Below, one piece after another: positions 17,220 through 24,997 of a DNA stretch of 64,000 bases; the first letter of the stretch is position 1, and each line of letters opens with the position of its first letter. The stretch is from VRUE01 sp963747765. Lineage in GTDB: Bacteria; Actinomycetota; Thermoleophilia; Solirubrobacterales; 70-9. The position numbers and the translations under genes are program-made. The stretch lies in assembly GCA_963747765.1 (NCBI GenBank), contig CAVVGH010000008.1, forward strand, positions 124,001 through 188,000, given 5' to 3'. Under the pieces are notes generated by a model, which saw nothing but the letters and a program-made list of their open reading frames with translations, did no database searches and was not told the origin of the DNA.

Positions 17220-18196
17220 AGCGGCTCGGGCCGGATCTGAAGATGCCGAAGCTGGGCGGCTCGGGGTTGAAGGTGCCGCCCTTCCTCGCCGACCTCTACT
17301 GGGACCTGTATGACCGGCGCCTGCTGCCGCTGGTCGGGTTGATCGTGGTGGCGATCGTCGCCGTCCCCTTCCTGCTGGGCGGCGGCTCCGAAGAAACGCC
17401 GCAGCCCTCGCGGGCCGCCGAAGCGTCGCTGAGGCGGGAAATCGCCAAGGCGTCGAGCTTCACGGTGGTGCGCGCCGAGCCCGGCCTGCGCGAATACCGC
17501 AAGCGCCTCGTCGGCCGCAAGCCGAGCGACCCGTTCAAGGAAAAGTTCGGGAAACCGAGCCTGAAGGGCGCCAAGCTGGAATTGCCGGGCGAAGGCGGCT
17601 CGGGCTCCTCCTCGGCCGCGCCGACGACCACCGCCGGCGGTGGCGAATCGCAGGGGGGCAGCGGATCGGCCGGCAGCCCGGTGACGACCGGAAGCCCCGG
17701 TTCAACCACCAGTCCCGGGACGACCGAATCGACGCCGCCCTCTTCGGGGAATACCGGCGGTGGCAACTCGGGCGGCGGCTCCTCGGGCGGCAGCGGCACG
17801 AAGAAGAAGCCGCACCTGATCTTCTTCACCTACGCGGTCGACGTGCGGGTCTCCCGCAGCGGGGGCAAGAACGCCGACTCCGAGACGAAGAAGCAGGAAC
17901 CGGTTGTCAAGCACCGGGTGCTGCCGCAGACGTCGCTGCCGGGCGAGAAGGCGCCGGTGGTCACCTACCTGGGCCCGGCGCGGAAGGGGAAGAAGGCGAC
18001 CGGGAAGGTGCTGCTGCTCGTCTCCAACAAGGTCCAGGCGGTCTTCGGCGAAACCCACTGCGTCTCCGGCGAAGACGTCTGCCAGCTGCTCGAAGTCGAA
18101 CCCGGCTTCCCGGTCACCTTCGTCTACGGCGCCAACGAAGTGCACTACACGATCAACGTGCTGAAGGTGGAGCTGGTCGTCACCGGCCGCACTTGA
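17216..18196 (+). CDS. Membrane protein of the pil operon, position of PilP
   Basis: The ATG at 17216 overlaps the pilO stop by four bases, so it is part of the pilMNO operon. The 326-aa product has a cytoplasmic N-terminus, one membrane helix (LLPLVGLIVVAIVAVPFLL, about residues 40-58) and a conserved-looking segment. A long Gly/Ser/Thr/Pro linker (about 125-200) leads to a C-terminal beta-rich domain (HLIFFTYAVDVRVSRSGGKN, then CVSGEDVCQLLEVEPGFPVT with two cysteines). Its position matches PilP in classical clusters, but there is no lipobox and no clear PilP similarity by eye. It may be the actinobacterial replacement that crosses the thick wall. Function inferred from operon membership. 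Confidence 0.65.
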   Translation: MKRLGPDLKMPKLGGSGLKVPPFLADLYWDLYDRRLLPLVGLIVVAIVAVPFLLGGGSEETPQPSRAAEASLRREIAKASSFTVVRAEPGLREYRKRLVGRKPSDPFKEKFGKPSLKGAKLELPGEGGSGSSSAAPTTTAGGGESQGGSGSAGSPVTTGSPGSTTSPGTTESTPPSSGNTGGGNSGGGSSGGSGTKKKPHLIFFTYAVDVRVSRSGGKNADSETKKQEPVVKHRVLPQTSLPGEKAPVVTYLGPARKGKKATGKVLLLVSNKVQAVFGETHCVSGEDVCQLLEVEPGFPVTFVYGANEVHYTINVLKVELVVTGRT

Positions 18197-18211
18197 GCCC
18201 GCGCGCGCCGC

Positions 18212-18247
18212 TCACAGCCCGCCCACGAACGAGGCGTCGAAAGACAT
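18212..18247 (-). other. 11-codon reading frame with strong ribosome-binding site
   Basis: On the minus strand an ATG (18247-18245) lies 5-8 nt after AAAGGAGC and opens a frame MSFDASFVGGL followed by TGA (18214-18212). It is divergent from the HxlR regulator, the usual location of an HxlR target. It could be a tiny peptide or leader, or the stump of a lost target gene. There is no other support. Confidence 0.3.
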
Positions 18248-18323
18248 CTCGCGCTCCTTTCGCGGTTGCGTGAGGCCCAACGCGCTCGGCAGCCTTCTTG
18301 GCGGCCGCACCGCGTGCGCAATG

Positions 18324-18361
18324 CTTCAGTAAGTAAAGCCACGTCGCTACACTTGCTGAAG
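18324..18361. promoter_or_regulatory. Candidate HxlR operator (interrupted inverted repeat)
   Basis: CTTCAGTAAGT (18324-18334) and ACTTGCTGAAG (18351-18361) form an inverted repeat with one mismatch and a 16-bp spacer. It ends 34 bp upstream of the HxlR ATG and sits between that gene and the short divergent frame. The spacing suits a winged-helix dimer binding an operator for autoregulation. No experimental site is known to me. Confidence 0.5.
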
Positions 18362-18395
18362 CGAGGCAATCGACACAATCTGCCTCGGTTTCCAG

Positions 18396-18776
18396 ATGAG
18401 TGCTGAAAGCAATGCCCGATGTCCCGTCTGCCGTACCGCAGGCATCGTCTGCGGTAAGTGGACGCTCCTCATCATCCGCGATCTCGCCGAGGGGCGCAGC
18501 CGCTTCTGCGAGCTGGAGCGCTCCCTGGAGGGGATCAGCCCCCGGACGCTGTCGCTGCGCCTGCGGGCGCTCGAAGAAGAGGGCATCGTCGTCCGCAACA
18601 CCTTCCCCGAGGTGCCGCCCCGAGTCGAGTACGCGCTGACCGAGAAGGGCAGAGCGCTCGTGCCGCTGATCGAGGACATGCGCAGCTACGGGATCCGCTG
18701 GCTCTCCGATGCAGCGCACGCCGCGGAAGTGGCAGCCGGAGCCGGAGACCCGGCAGCCGCCACCGCCTCCGCCTGA
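18396..18776 (+). CDS. HxlR-family winged-helix transcriptional regulator
   Basis: The 126-aa product begins MSAESNARCPVCRTAGIVCG. It shows the HxlR core KWTLLIIRDLAEGRSRFCEL, LEGISPRTLSLRLRALEEEG and the wing EVPPRVEYALTEKGRALVPL. The cysteines near the N-terminus (CPVCRTAGIVCGKW) are at the place where redox- or electrophile-sensing HxlR proteins such as HypR and YodB carry reactive Cys. Thiol sensing is therefore possible but inferred. The expected divergent target gene is missing; only an 11-codon frame is there. Its 3' end runs into a repeated motif. Confidence 0.9.
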   Translation: MSAESNARCPVCRTAGIVCGKWTLLIIRDLAEGRSRFCELERSLEGISPRTLSLRLRALEEEGIVVRNTFPEVPPRVEYALTEKGRALVPLIEDMRSYGIRWLSDAAHAAEVAAGAGDPAAATASA

Positions 18777-18882
18777 CGGACTCAGCCACCGCCTGACCGA
18801 CTCAGCGCCCGGGACCCGATCGACTCGGTGCCCGCACCTCACCGATTCAGCGCCGGGGACCTGACGGACTCAGCGCCCGGGC
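18772..18882. repeat. Five degenerate copies of a CTGACGGACTCAGCGCC motif
   Basis: Copies start at about 18772, 18792, 18816, 18838 and 18861 with a spacing of 20-24 bp (core GACnGACTCAGCGCCCGGG). They cover the end of the HxlR gene, the intergenic space and the end of the convergent delta-60 gene. No function is evident. Confidence 0.6.
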
Positions 18883-20234
18883 AGGAAGCGGGCGAGGAGG
18901 ACGCCGCCCGCCTTGGTTGTGGCGCTGTCGCCGAAGACGGCGCCTCCCGCGACGACGATGCGGCCATGGCGGTCTACGAGCGGGTCCCAGGCTTCGCTCG
19001 CGATCGCCCCGAGGCGCCTGCTGAAGATCCCGTCGCCGAAGAAGCTCGGGTCAAGGCCGCCGTTCGGGCGGTAGCGGACCACGGTGAAGCGGGTGCGGTC
19101 GCCGTTGCGCCTCGCTGAGGACCCGGCGACGACGATGCGGCCGTCGCGCTGCAGGGCGATGCCGCGCCCGGCGGCGCGCGGGCCGACGCGAGTGCGGGCG
19201 ACCCCGCCCCGGCCAAAGCCGCGGTCCAGTCTGCCGTTCGGCCTGTAGCGGGCGAGGGCGATCGCGCGGGCTCCGGCGACGCTTTCGGGGGTGAAGTAGC
19301 CGGTCGGGCGGTGGGCGAGGAGGGTGCCGGAGACGAGCAGTCGCCCGTGCCGGTCGCGGGCCAGGCCCTCGGCCAGGGAGCAGCCGCAGGCTGGCCGTCG
19401 GGTGGGGTCGGTGAGGACGCGGCCCGCGCGGCCGAAGCTGGGATCGGGGACCCCGTCGCGGCCGAGGCGGGCGAGGAGGAAGTTGGCGCCCAGGTAGCCG
19501 GCCGCATACAGGCCGCGATGGGGCAGCGCCAGCAGGGCGGTCACCGCACCGCGCGCCTGGCGATGGGCGAAGTGGGCCATCCCGGTGCCGCGGCCGAAGC
19601 TGCGGTCGAGCCTGCCGTGCGCCGTGTAGCGGGCGACGTAGGCGGGGCCGGATTCTGCTTCTCCGCCGACCAGCACCCTGTTGCCCTGCGAGGCGATCGC
19701 CAGGATGTTCGTGCCGCGGCGTTCGAGCACGCCGCCCGCCGGCGCTTCGCGCTGCGCGTCGCCGCCGAAGGAGCGGTCGATGCCGCCGTCGGGCCGCAGG
19801 CGGGCGAGGGCAAGCATCGGGGTGCCGGAGCCCCCTTCGACGATGAGGTCCGGGTCATAGGAGCCGCCGATCAGGATCTTGCCGTCGGGTTGGATCGCCA
19901 GGGCGCCGGCGGTGGCTTCGTCATCGTCGCGGCCGGCGGCACCGCTGCTCAGCGCCACGTGCGCGATGCCGTGCTCGCCGAAGCTGGGGTCGAGGCGCCC
20001 GCCGGGGAGGTGGCGCGCTACGAGGAGCTCGTCCGCCGCGCTGCTCAGCGTGAGCAGGCGCCCGCGGGAGTCCTCGGCGACGCGACTGCCGGCCGGGCCT
20101 GGCGAGGTGCGAGCGGCTGCGGTGAAGAGGAACCCCCTGCCCGCCAGGGACGGGTCGAGGCGGGCAGGGGGGCTGGCGGCAGCCACCGGGGGAAGGCAGA
20201 GCGCCAGCAAGAGGGTGATGAGAGCCCTTTTCAA
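18870..20234 (-). CDS. Secreted delta-60 repeat protein
   Basis: The 454-aa product has a Sec signal peptide (MKRALITLLLALCLPPVAAA). About seven repeats of roughly 55-60 residues follow, built on RLDPSFGxxG, LARYRPNGRLDRGFG and DGRIVVAGSS. This is the delta-60 (beta-propeller-like) repeat first named from myxobacteria. No catalytic residues were seen; it is predicted to be extracellular. It starts 43 nt after the third RTX-type gene on the same strand, so it may be the last gene of that four-gene run. Confidence 0.88.
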   Translation of the reverse strand: MKRALITLLLALCLPPVAAASPPARLDPSLAGRGFLFTAAARTSPGPAGSRVAEDSRGRLLTLSSAADELLVARHLPGGRLDPSFGEHGIAHVALSSGAAGRDDDEATAGALAIQPDGKILIGGSYDPDLIVEGGSGTPMLALARLRPDGGIDRSFGGDAQREAPAGGVLERRGTNILAIASQGNRVLVGGEAESGPAYVARYTAHGRLDRSFGRGTGMAHFAHRQARGAVTALLALPHRGLYAAGYLGANFLLARLGRDGVPDPSFGRAGRVLTDPTRRPACGCSLAEGLARDRHGRLLVSGTLLAHRPTGYFTPESVAGARAIALARYRPNGRLDRGFGRGGVARTRVGPRAAGRGIALQRDGRIVVAGSSARRNGDRTRFTVVRYRPNGGLDPSFFGDGIFSRRLGAIASEAWDPLVDRHGRIVVAGGAVFGDSATTKAGGVLLARFLPGR

Positions 20235-20277
20235 GCCATCTGCTCCAACGACAGCCGCCTTTCTTCGCTCGGGGTCA

Positions 20278-22571
20278 TTATGGATTGCAGCTCGTCAGCG
20301 TGTCCAGGCCTTTGTCGAAGATGCAGAGGTCGTTGCTCGGGCCGCCGCCGACCTGGTCGTGTTCGCCGTCTTGGGCGGCGATCCGGTCTTCGCCACCGCG
20401 GCCGAAGAGCAGGTCTTCGCCGTTGCGGCCAAGCAGGTTGTTGTCGCGAGCGTCGCCGTAGAAGGCATCGGCCTGCGAGGAGCCCTCGAGGTCATCGATG
20501 TTGTAGAGGTGGTCGACCGAGCCCGCGGCGCACGACGGCCTGCTGGTCCTGTGACCACCGCCTTTGCCCCCTCCACTTCGCCTTTGCCGCCTCCATCTTT
20601 GCCTCCGCCACCGCCTTTCCCCCCTCCACCTTTTTCGCCGCCCTTGGCCGCGCTCGCCTGCGCTTCCTGGGTGGCGCTCGTGATGATGACTTCGGTGAAC
20701 TGGCTGCCGGCCGTCTTGTGGCCGAGGTCGGCGACGACGCCACCCGCATAGGACGGCAGCTGCGACCAGGAGGCGTTGTTGACGTCTTCCTTATCGCCCC
20801 GTTTGCCTTCGGCGCCCTGCAGGACGTCGCCGTCGCAGGTGGTCGCCGAGAGCAGCAGGTCGCTGCCGGCGCCGGCCTGCAGGTTGTCGGCCCCTTCGTT
20901 GTTGAGCAGGGCGTCGTCGAGGCCGTAGCCGTAGAGGGTGTCGTTGCCGGGCCCGTCGCCGTCGACCAGCACGTCTTCGGTGCCGCCGCTGCCGATCAGC
21001 GTGTCGTTGCCCTCCCCGCCGAGCAGCACCGGCGTGACCGTCTGCGGCCATTCGGAGTTGTTGCCGGCGAGGTTCAGCTTGTCGTCGCCGCCCATCCCGG
21101 CGAGGGTGACCGAATCTATCCCGGGCAGTGGGCACGCGACTTCGGTGGGCGCGTAGGAGCAGTTGGGCGAGGAGGCGGAGAGCCCGGGGTTGACGTCGAA
21201 CTGCGCCGAGCCCGGTTCGAGGGTGAAGACGGCCTTGTTCGGGAAGCCCTTGACGGGCGCCTGGACGTTGACCAGGTCGGCGCCTTCGCTGCCGAGCAGA
21301 TAGAGGCCCCTCTGCCCCAGTTCGCCGACCGGCGGGCTCACGAAGCCGACCTCGATCCTGGAGCGGTCGCGCTGGTGAACTTCGGCGGCTGTGCTCGTGC
21401 ATCCACGGCGGGTCTCGACGTCCGCCGCGCAGCTGTTTTCGCCTTCTTCGGCGAAGAAGGTTCTGTCGGTGCCCGGCCCGCCGCTCATGTAGTCGTAGTC
21501 GGCGCCGCCGATCAGGGCGTCGTTGCCGCCGCCGCCCTCGAGCACGTCGGTGCCACCGCCGCCGTCGATGCGGTTGTCGCCGGCGGAGCCGACGATGTGG
21601 TCGGCGAAGGGCGAGCCGAACACGTTCTCGAAGCCGCTGACTTCGATCCTGTCGTCTCCGCCGCCGTAGCGGGCTTCGTAGTTGCAGGCCGGCAGCCCGC
21701 AGAAGGACGGGTTCCCGTCCAGGCGCACTTCGACCCCGCGCTCTTCCCCGAACCCTTCGCCGGGGAAGCCGGGAACGGGGGAGGGGCCGCGGAACCCAGG
21801 CGTCACCGCGGTCGCGAAGCTGATCGTGTCGGTGTCGCCGGCGCTGCCGGTGTCTTTGATCACGTCGATCGTGCCGTCGCCGCGCACGAAGTCGTTGCCG
21901 TTGTTGCCGTCGATCGTGTCGGTGCCGAGGCCACCGGAGAGTTCGTCGTACCCCCCGTTTCCGTAGAGCGTGTCGTCCCCGATGCCGCCGTCGAGCTTGT
22001 CGTTGCCGGCTTCGCCGTGCAGCGTGTCGTTGCCGCGCTGCCCGAACATGACGTCCGCGCCCGGGCCGCCGAACATCTCCTGGTTGCCGTCGCCCCCGTA
22101 GCAGGGGCTTTCGGTGCATTCGACGGTGTTGCTGGCGGTGGCCACGGGCGCGTTGCGCCGCCCGGCTCTCAGGTTGCTCGTCGATGCTTCGGGTTCGGCC
22201 GTTTCGTAGTCGATGCCGCCTTCGGCTTCTTCGGCTCCCGGTTCGGGACCGCCGTCGATGCGGGAGGCGGGCATGTCTTCGAGGTCGCCGTAGATCACGT
22301 CGTCGCCTTCGCCGCCGTAGACCGCTTCGACGTTGGGGTTGGCGTAGATCACGTCGTCGCCTTCGCCGGCAAAGACCTCCTCGACTTCCGGGGAGGTGAC
22401 GACGATCGTGTCCGCGCAGGGGCTGCCGTAGACGATCTTGCCGTTGGCGCTCGTGCTCTGCGAGGAGGGGCAGCCGGGTGCCGCCAGAGCGCTGGAGACG
22501 AGGACGCAGCCGATTGGGGCGAGCGCCGCAAGCGCTGCCGCAAGGTGTCGGCGCAGGCTGGATGACGACAT
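20278..22571 (-). CDS. RTX-type calcium-binding repeat protein 1, C-terminal frameshift
   Basis: ATG 22571 (MSSSSLRRHLAAALAALAPI) follows AGAGGGGAG. A signal peptide ends SSALAAPGC. A shared N-terminal segment comes next (SQSTSANGKIVYGSPCADTI), then blocks of GGxGxDx nonapeptides (GGEGDDVIYG, GGLGTDTIDGNNGNDFV) typical of hemolysin-type Ca2+-binding beta-rolls. The C-terminus contains a Gly/Lys-rich stretch. Near 20565 the frame changes: translation in the starting frame turns to Ala/Ser/Thr-rich nonsense, while the other frame continues SCAAGSVDHLYNIDDLEGSS and ends LDTLTSCNP before TAA (20280-20278), exactly like the two paralogues upstream. It is predicted to be secreted; binding partners are unknown. 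Confidence 0.82.
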
Positions 22572-22588
22572 GACTGACTCCCCTCTCG

Positions 22589-24979
22589 CTACGGGTTGCA
22601 ACTGGTCAGGCTGTCCAGGCCTTTGTCGTAGATGCAGAGGTCTTTGCCTGCGCCGCCGCCGACCTGGTCGTGTTCGCCGTCTTGGGCGGCGATCCGGTCT
22701 TCGCCACCGCGGCCGAAGAGCAGGTCTTCGCCGTTGCGGCCGAGCAGGTTGTTGTCGCGAGCGTCGCCGTAGAAGGCATCGCCCTGGGAGGAGCCCTCGA
22801 GGTCATCGATGTTGCCCAGATGATCGAGCGCACCCGAGGCGCACGACGGCCCACCGCTGGGGCGCCCGCCTTTGCCACCGCCGCCGCCTTTGCCGCCACC
22901 GCCGCCTTTGCCACCACCACCGCCTTTGCCGCCACCTTTGCCTTCGGCGGCGCTCGCCTGGGCTTCCTGGGTGGCGCTGGTGATGATGACTTCGGTGTAC
23001 TGCCCGCCCGCCGTTTTGCTCCTCAGGTCGGCGACGACCCCGCCCGAGTAGGCCGGCAGCTGCGACCAGGAGGCATTGTTGACGCTTGTACCGTCGCCCT
23101 TTTTGCCTTCGGCGCCCTGCAGGATGTCGCCGCCGCAGGTCTCCGCCGAGAGCAGCAGGTCGCTGTCGCCGCCCCCCTGCAGGTTGTCGGCCCCTTCGTT
23201 ATTGAGCAGGGCGTCGTCGAAGCCGAGTCCGTAGAGGGTGTCGTTGCCGTACCCGTCGCCGTCGACCAGCACGTCTTCGGTCTGACTGCTGCCGATCAGC
23301 GTGTCGTTGCCCTCCCCGCCGAGCAGGACGGGTGATGTGGTCGGTTCCCATTCGGTCCCGTTGCCGGCGATGTTGAGCCTGTCGTCACCCCCCATCCCGG
23401 CGAGGGTGATGGCGTCGATGCCGCCCCACAGCAGGCTGGTGCGGAAGAAGGGGCATTTGACTTCGGTCGGTTTGTGTTCGCATCCGGCGTTCACGTCGCC
23501 GCTTGTGTCGAATTCCGCCGAACCGGGTTCGGTCGTGAAGATCAGGTAGTCGCGAATCTGGTAGTCGGGGGATTTGGTGTGGATGTAGCGGACGTTGACG
23601 TTGTCGGCCGAGTTGCTGCCGACCAGGTAGTAGGGCTCCCACAGGAAGTGGCGGCGGAGCATGGTGGTCGTTTGGTAGCCGACGTTGATCTTCGACTGAT
23701 CGCGGGGATGGACTTCTTCTGCTGTCCCCGCGCACTGGTTTCGGTACTCGACATCGGCGGAGCAGTTGTTGATGCCCGCGCCGCCTGAGGTGAAGTCGTT
23801 GCCGGCACCGCCGCTCAGGTAGTCGCTTTGGGCGCCGCCATTCAATGCATCGTCGCCGCCGTTGCCGATCATCACGTCGGTACCGCCGCCGCCGTAGAAC
23901 GAATCGTCGCCGTTTGAGCCGACGAGGTAATCGGCAAACGGCGAGCCGATCACGACCTCGAAGCCGCTGACGTCGATCTTGTCGCCGCCGCCGCCGTAGC
24001 GGGCGTCGTTGTTGCAGGACTGAGTGCCGCACGGCGCCGGGGCGCCGTCCATGCGGACGTAGACGCCTCGCTCTTCACCGTTGCCTTCGGCCGGGAAGCC
24101 CGGGACCGGCACGGAGCCGCGGAACCCGGGGGCCACGGCGGTTGCGAAGCTCACCGTGTCGGTGCCGTTCGCGCCGCTGTCCTTGAGCAGGTCGACGGTG
24201 CCGTCGCCGCGCACGATGTCGCCTCTTTCCCCGCCGTCGAGCGTGTCGGCGCCAAGGCCCCCAGCGAGAAGATCGACGCCGTCATCGCCGAAGATCGTGT
24301 CGTCGCCGATCCCGCCGAGGAGGGCGTCGGCACCGTCTCCGCCGTGCAGCGTGTCATTGCCGCGCTGCCCGAAGAGCCGATCGGCGCCCGGGCCGCCGAA
24401 TATCTCCTGGTTGCCGTCGCCCCCGTAGCAGGGGCTTTCGGTGCATTCGACAGTGTTGCTGACAGTGGCAAGGGGGCCGCTGCGCAGCAGGGCTCGCAGG
24501 CCGCTTGCGGATGCTTCGCCCTCGGGGGCCGTTTCGTAGTTGACGCCCGTTTCCGGTTCGGGTTCGAGTTCCGGTTCGGGACCGCCGTCGAGCCCGGCGC
24601 CCACCACGCCTTCGGAGAGGTCGCCGACGATGACGTCGTTCCCTTCACCGCCGTAGATCGCTTCGACGTTGGGGGTGGCGTAGATCACGTCGTTGCCTTC
24701 GCCGGCGAAGACCTCCTCGACTTCCGGGGAGGTGACGACGATCGTGTCCGCGCAGGGGCTGCCGTAGACGATCTTGCCGTTGGCGCTCGTGCTCTGCGAG
24801 GAGGGGCAGCCCGGTGCCGCCAGAGCGCTGGAGACGAGGATGCAGCCGATTGCCAGGGACAGGCTCAGCGCCGCGATCGCGGTGACGATGCGAAGCTCGG
24901 GCCCTGCCGCGTATCGGCGCAGTCGCCGGCGGTGTGGTTCGAAGTGCGGAGCTGTCGTAGCACGGCTGGGTGATGGCAT
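22589..24979 (-). CDS. RTX-type calcium-binding repeat protein 2
   Basis: The 796-aa middle paralogue begins at ATG 24979. It has a basic N-terminus with an RRR/LRR cluster before a long hydrophobic segment (IVTAIAALSLSLAIGCILVS), a signal peptide that could suit Sec or Tat. The mature part shares SQSTSANGKIVYGSPCADTI with protein 1. There are many GGxGxDxI/L repeats in three blocks, a non-repeat domain between the blocks, and a (GGGGKGG)n linker near residue 690. The C-terminal module is DAFYGDARDNNLLGRNGEDL through LDSLTSCNP. Calcium would fold the beta-rolls outside the cell. It is followed after 17 nt by protein 1 and preceded at 18 nt by protein 3. Confidence 0.88.
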   Translation of the reverse strand: MPSPSRATTAPHFEPHRRRLRRYAAGPELRIVTAIAALSLSLAIGCILVSSALAAPGCPSSQSTSANGKIVYGSPCADTIVVTSPEVEEVFAGEGNDVIYATPNVEAIYGGEGNDVIVGDLSEGVVGAGLDGGPEPELEPEPETGVNYETAPEGEASASGLRALLRSGPLATVSNTVECTESPCYGGDGNQEIFGGPGADRLFGQRGNDTLHGGDGADALLGGIGDDTIFGDDGVDLLAGGLGADTLDGGERGDIVRGDGTVDLLKDSGANGTDTVSFATAVAPGFRGSVPVPGFPAEGNGEERGVYVRMDGAPAPCGTQSCNNDARYGGGGDKIDVSGFEVVIGSPFADYLVGSNGDDSFYGGGGTDVMIGNGGDDALNGGAQSDYLSGGAGNDFTSGGAGINNCSADVEYRNQCAGTAEEVHPRDQSKINVGYQTTTMLRRHFLWEPYYLVGSNSADNVNVRYIHTKSPDYQIRDYLIFTTEPGSAEFDTSGDVNAGCEHKPTEVKCPFFRTSLLWGGIDAITLAGMGGDDRLNIAGNGTEWEPTTSPVLLGGEGNDTLIGSSQTEDVLVDGDGYGNDTLYGLGFDDALLNNEGADNLQGGGDSDLLLSAETCGGDILQGAEGKKGDGTSVNNASWSQLPAYSGGVVADLRSKTAGGQYTEVIITSATQEAQASAAEGKGGGKGGGGGKGGGGGKGGGGGKGGRPSGGPSCASGALDHLGNIDDLEGSSQGDAFYGDARDNNLLGRNGEDLLFGRGGEDRIAAQDGEHDQVGGGAGKDLCIYDKGLDSLTSCNP

Positions 24980-24997
24980 GGGTAACTCCTCCCGTTC

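Noticed and set aside
19311..22565. A 1084-codon plus-strand frame opposite the delta-60 and RTX genes
   Set aside because: Repetitive GC-rich antisense of RTX repeats. The minus-strand products have signal peptides and known repeat motifs; this one is composed of VVA/AVEGVVA artefacts.
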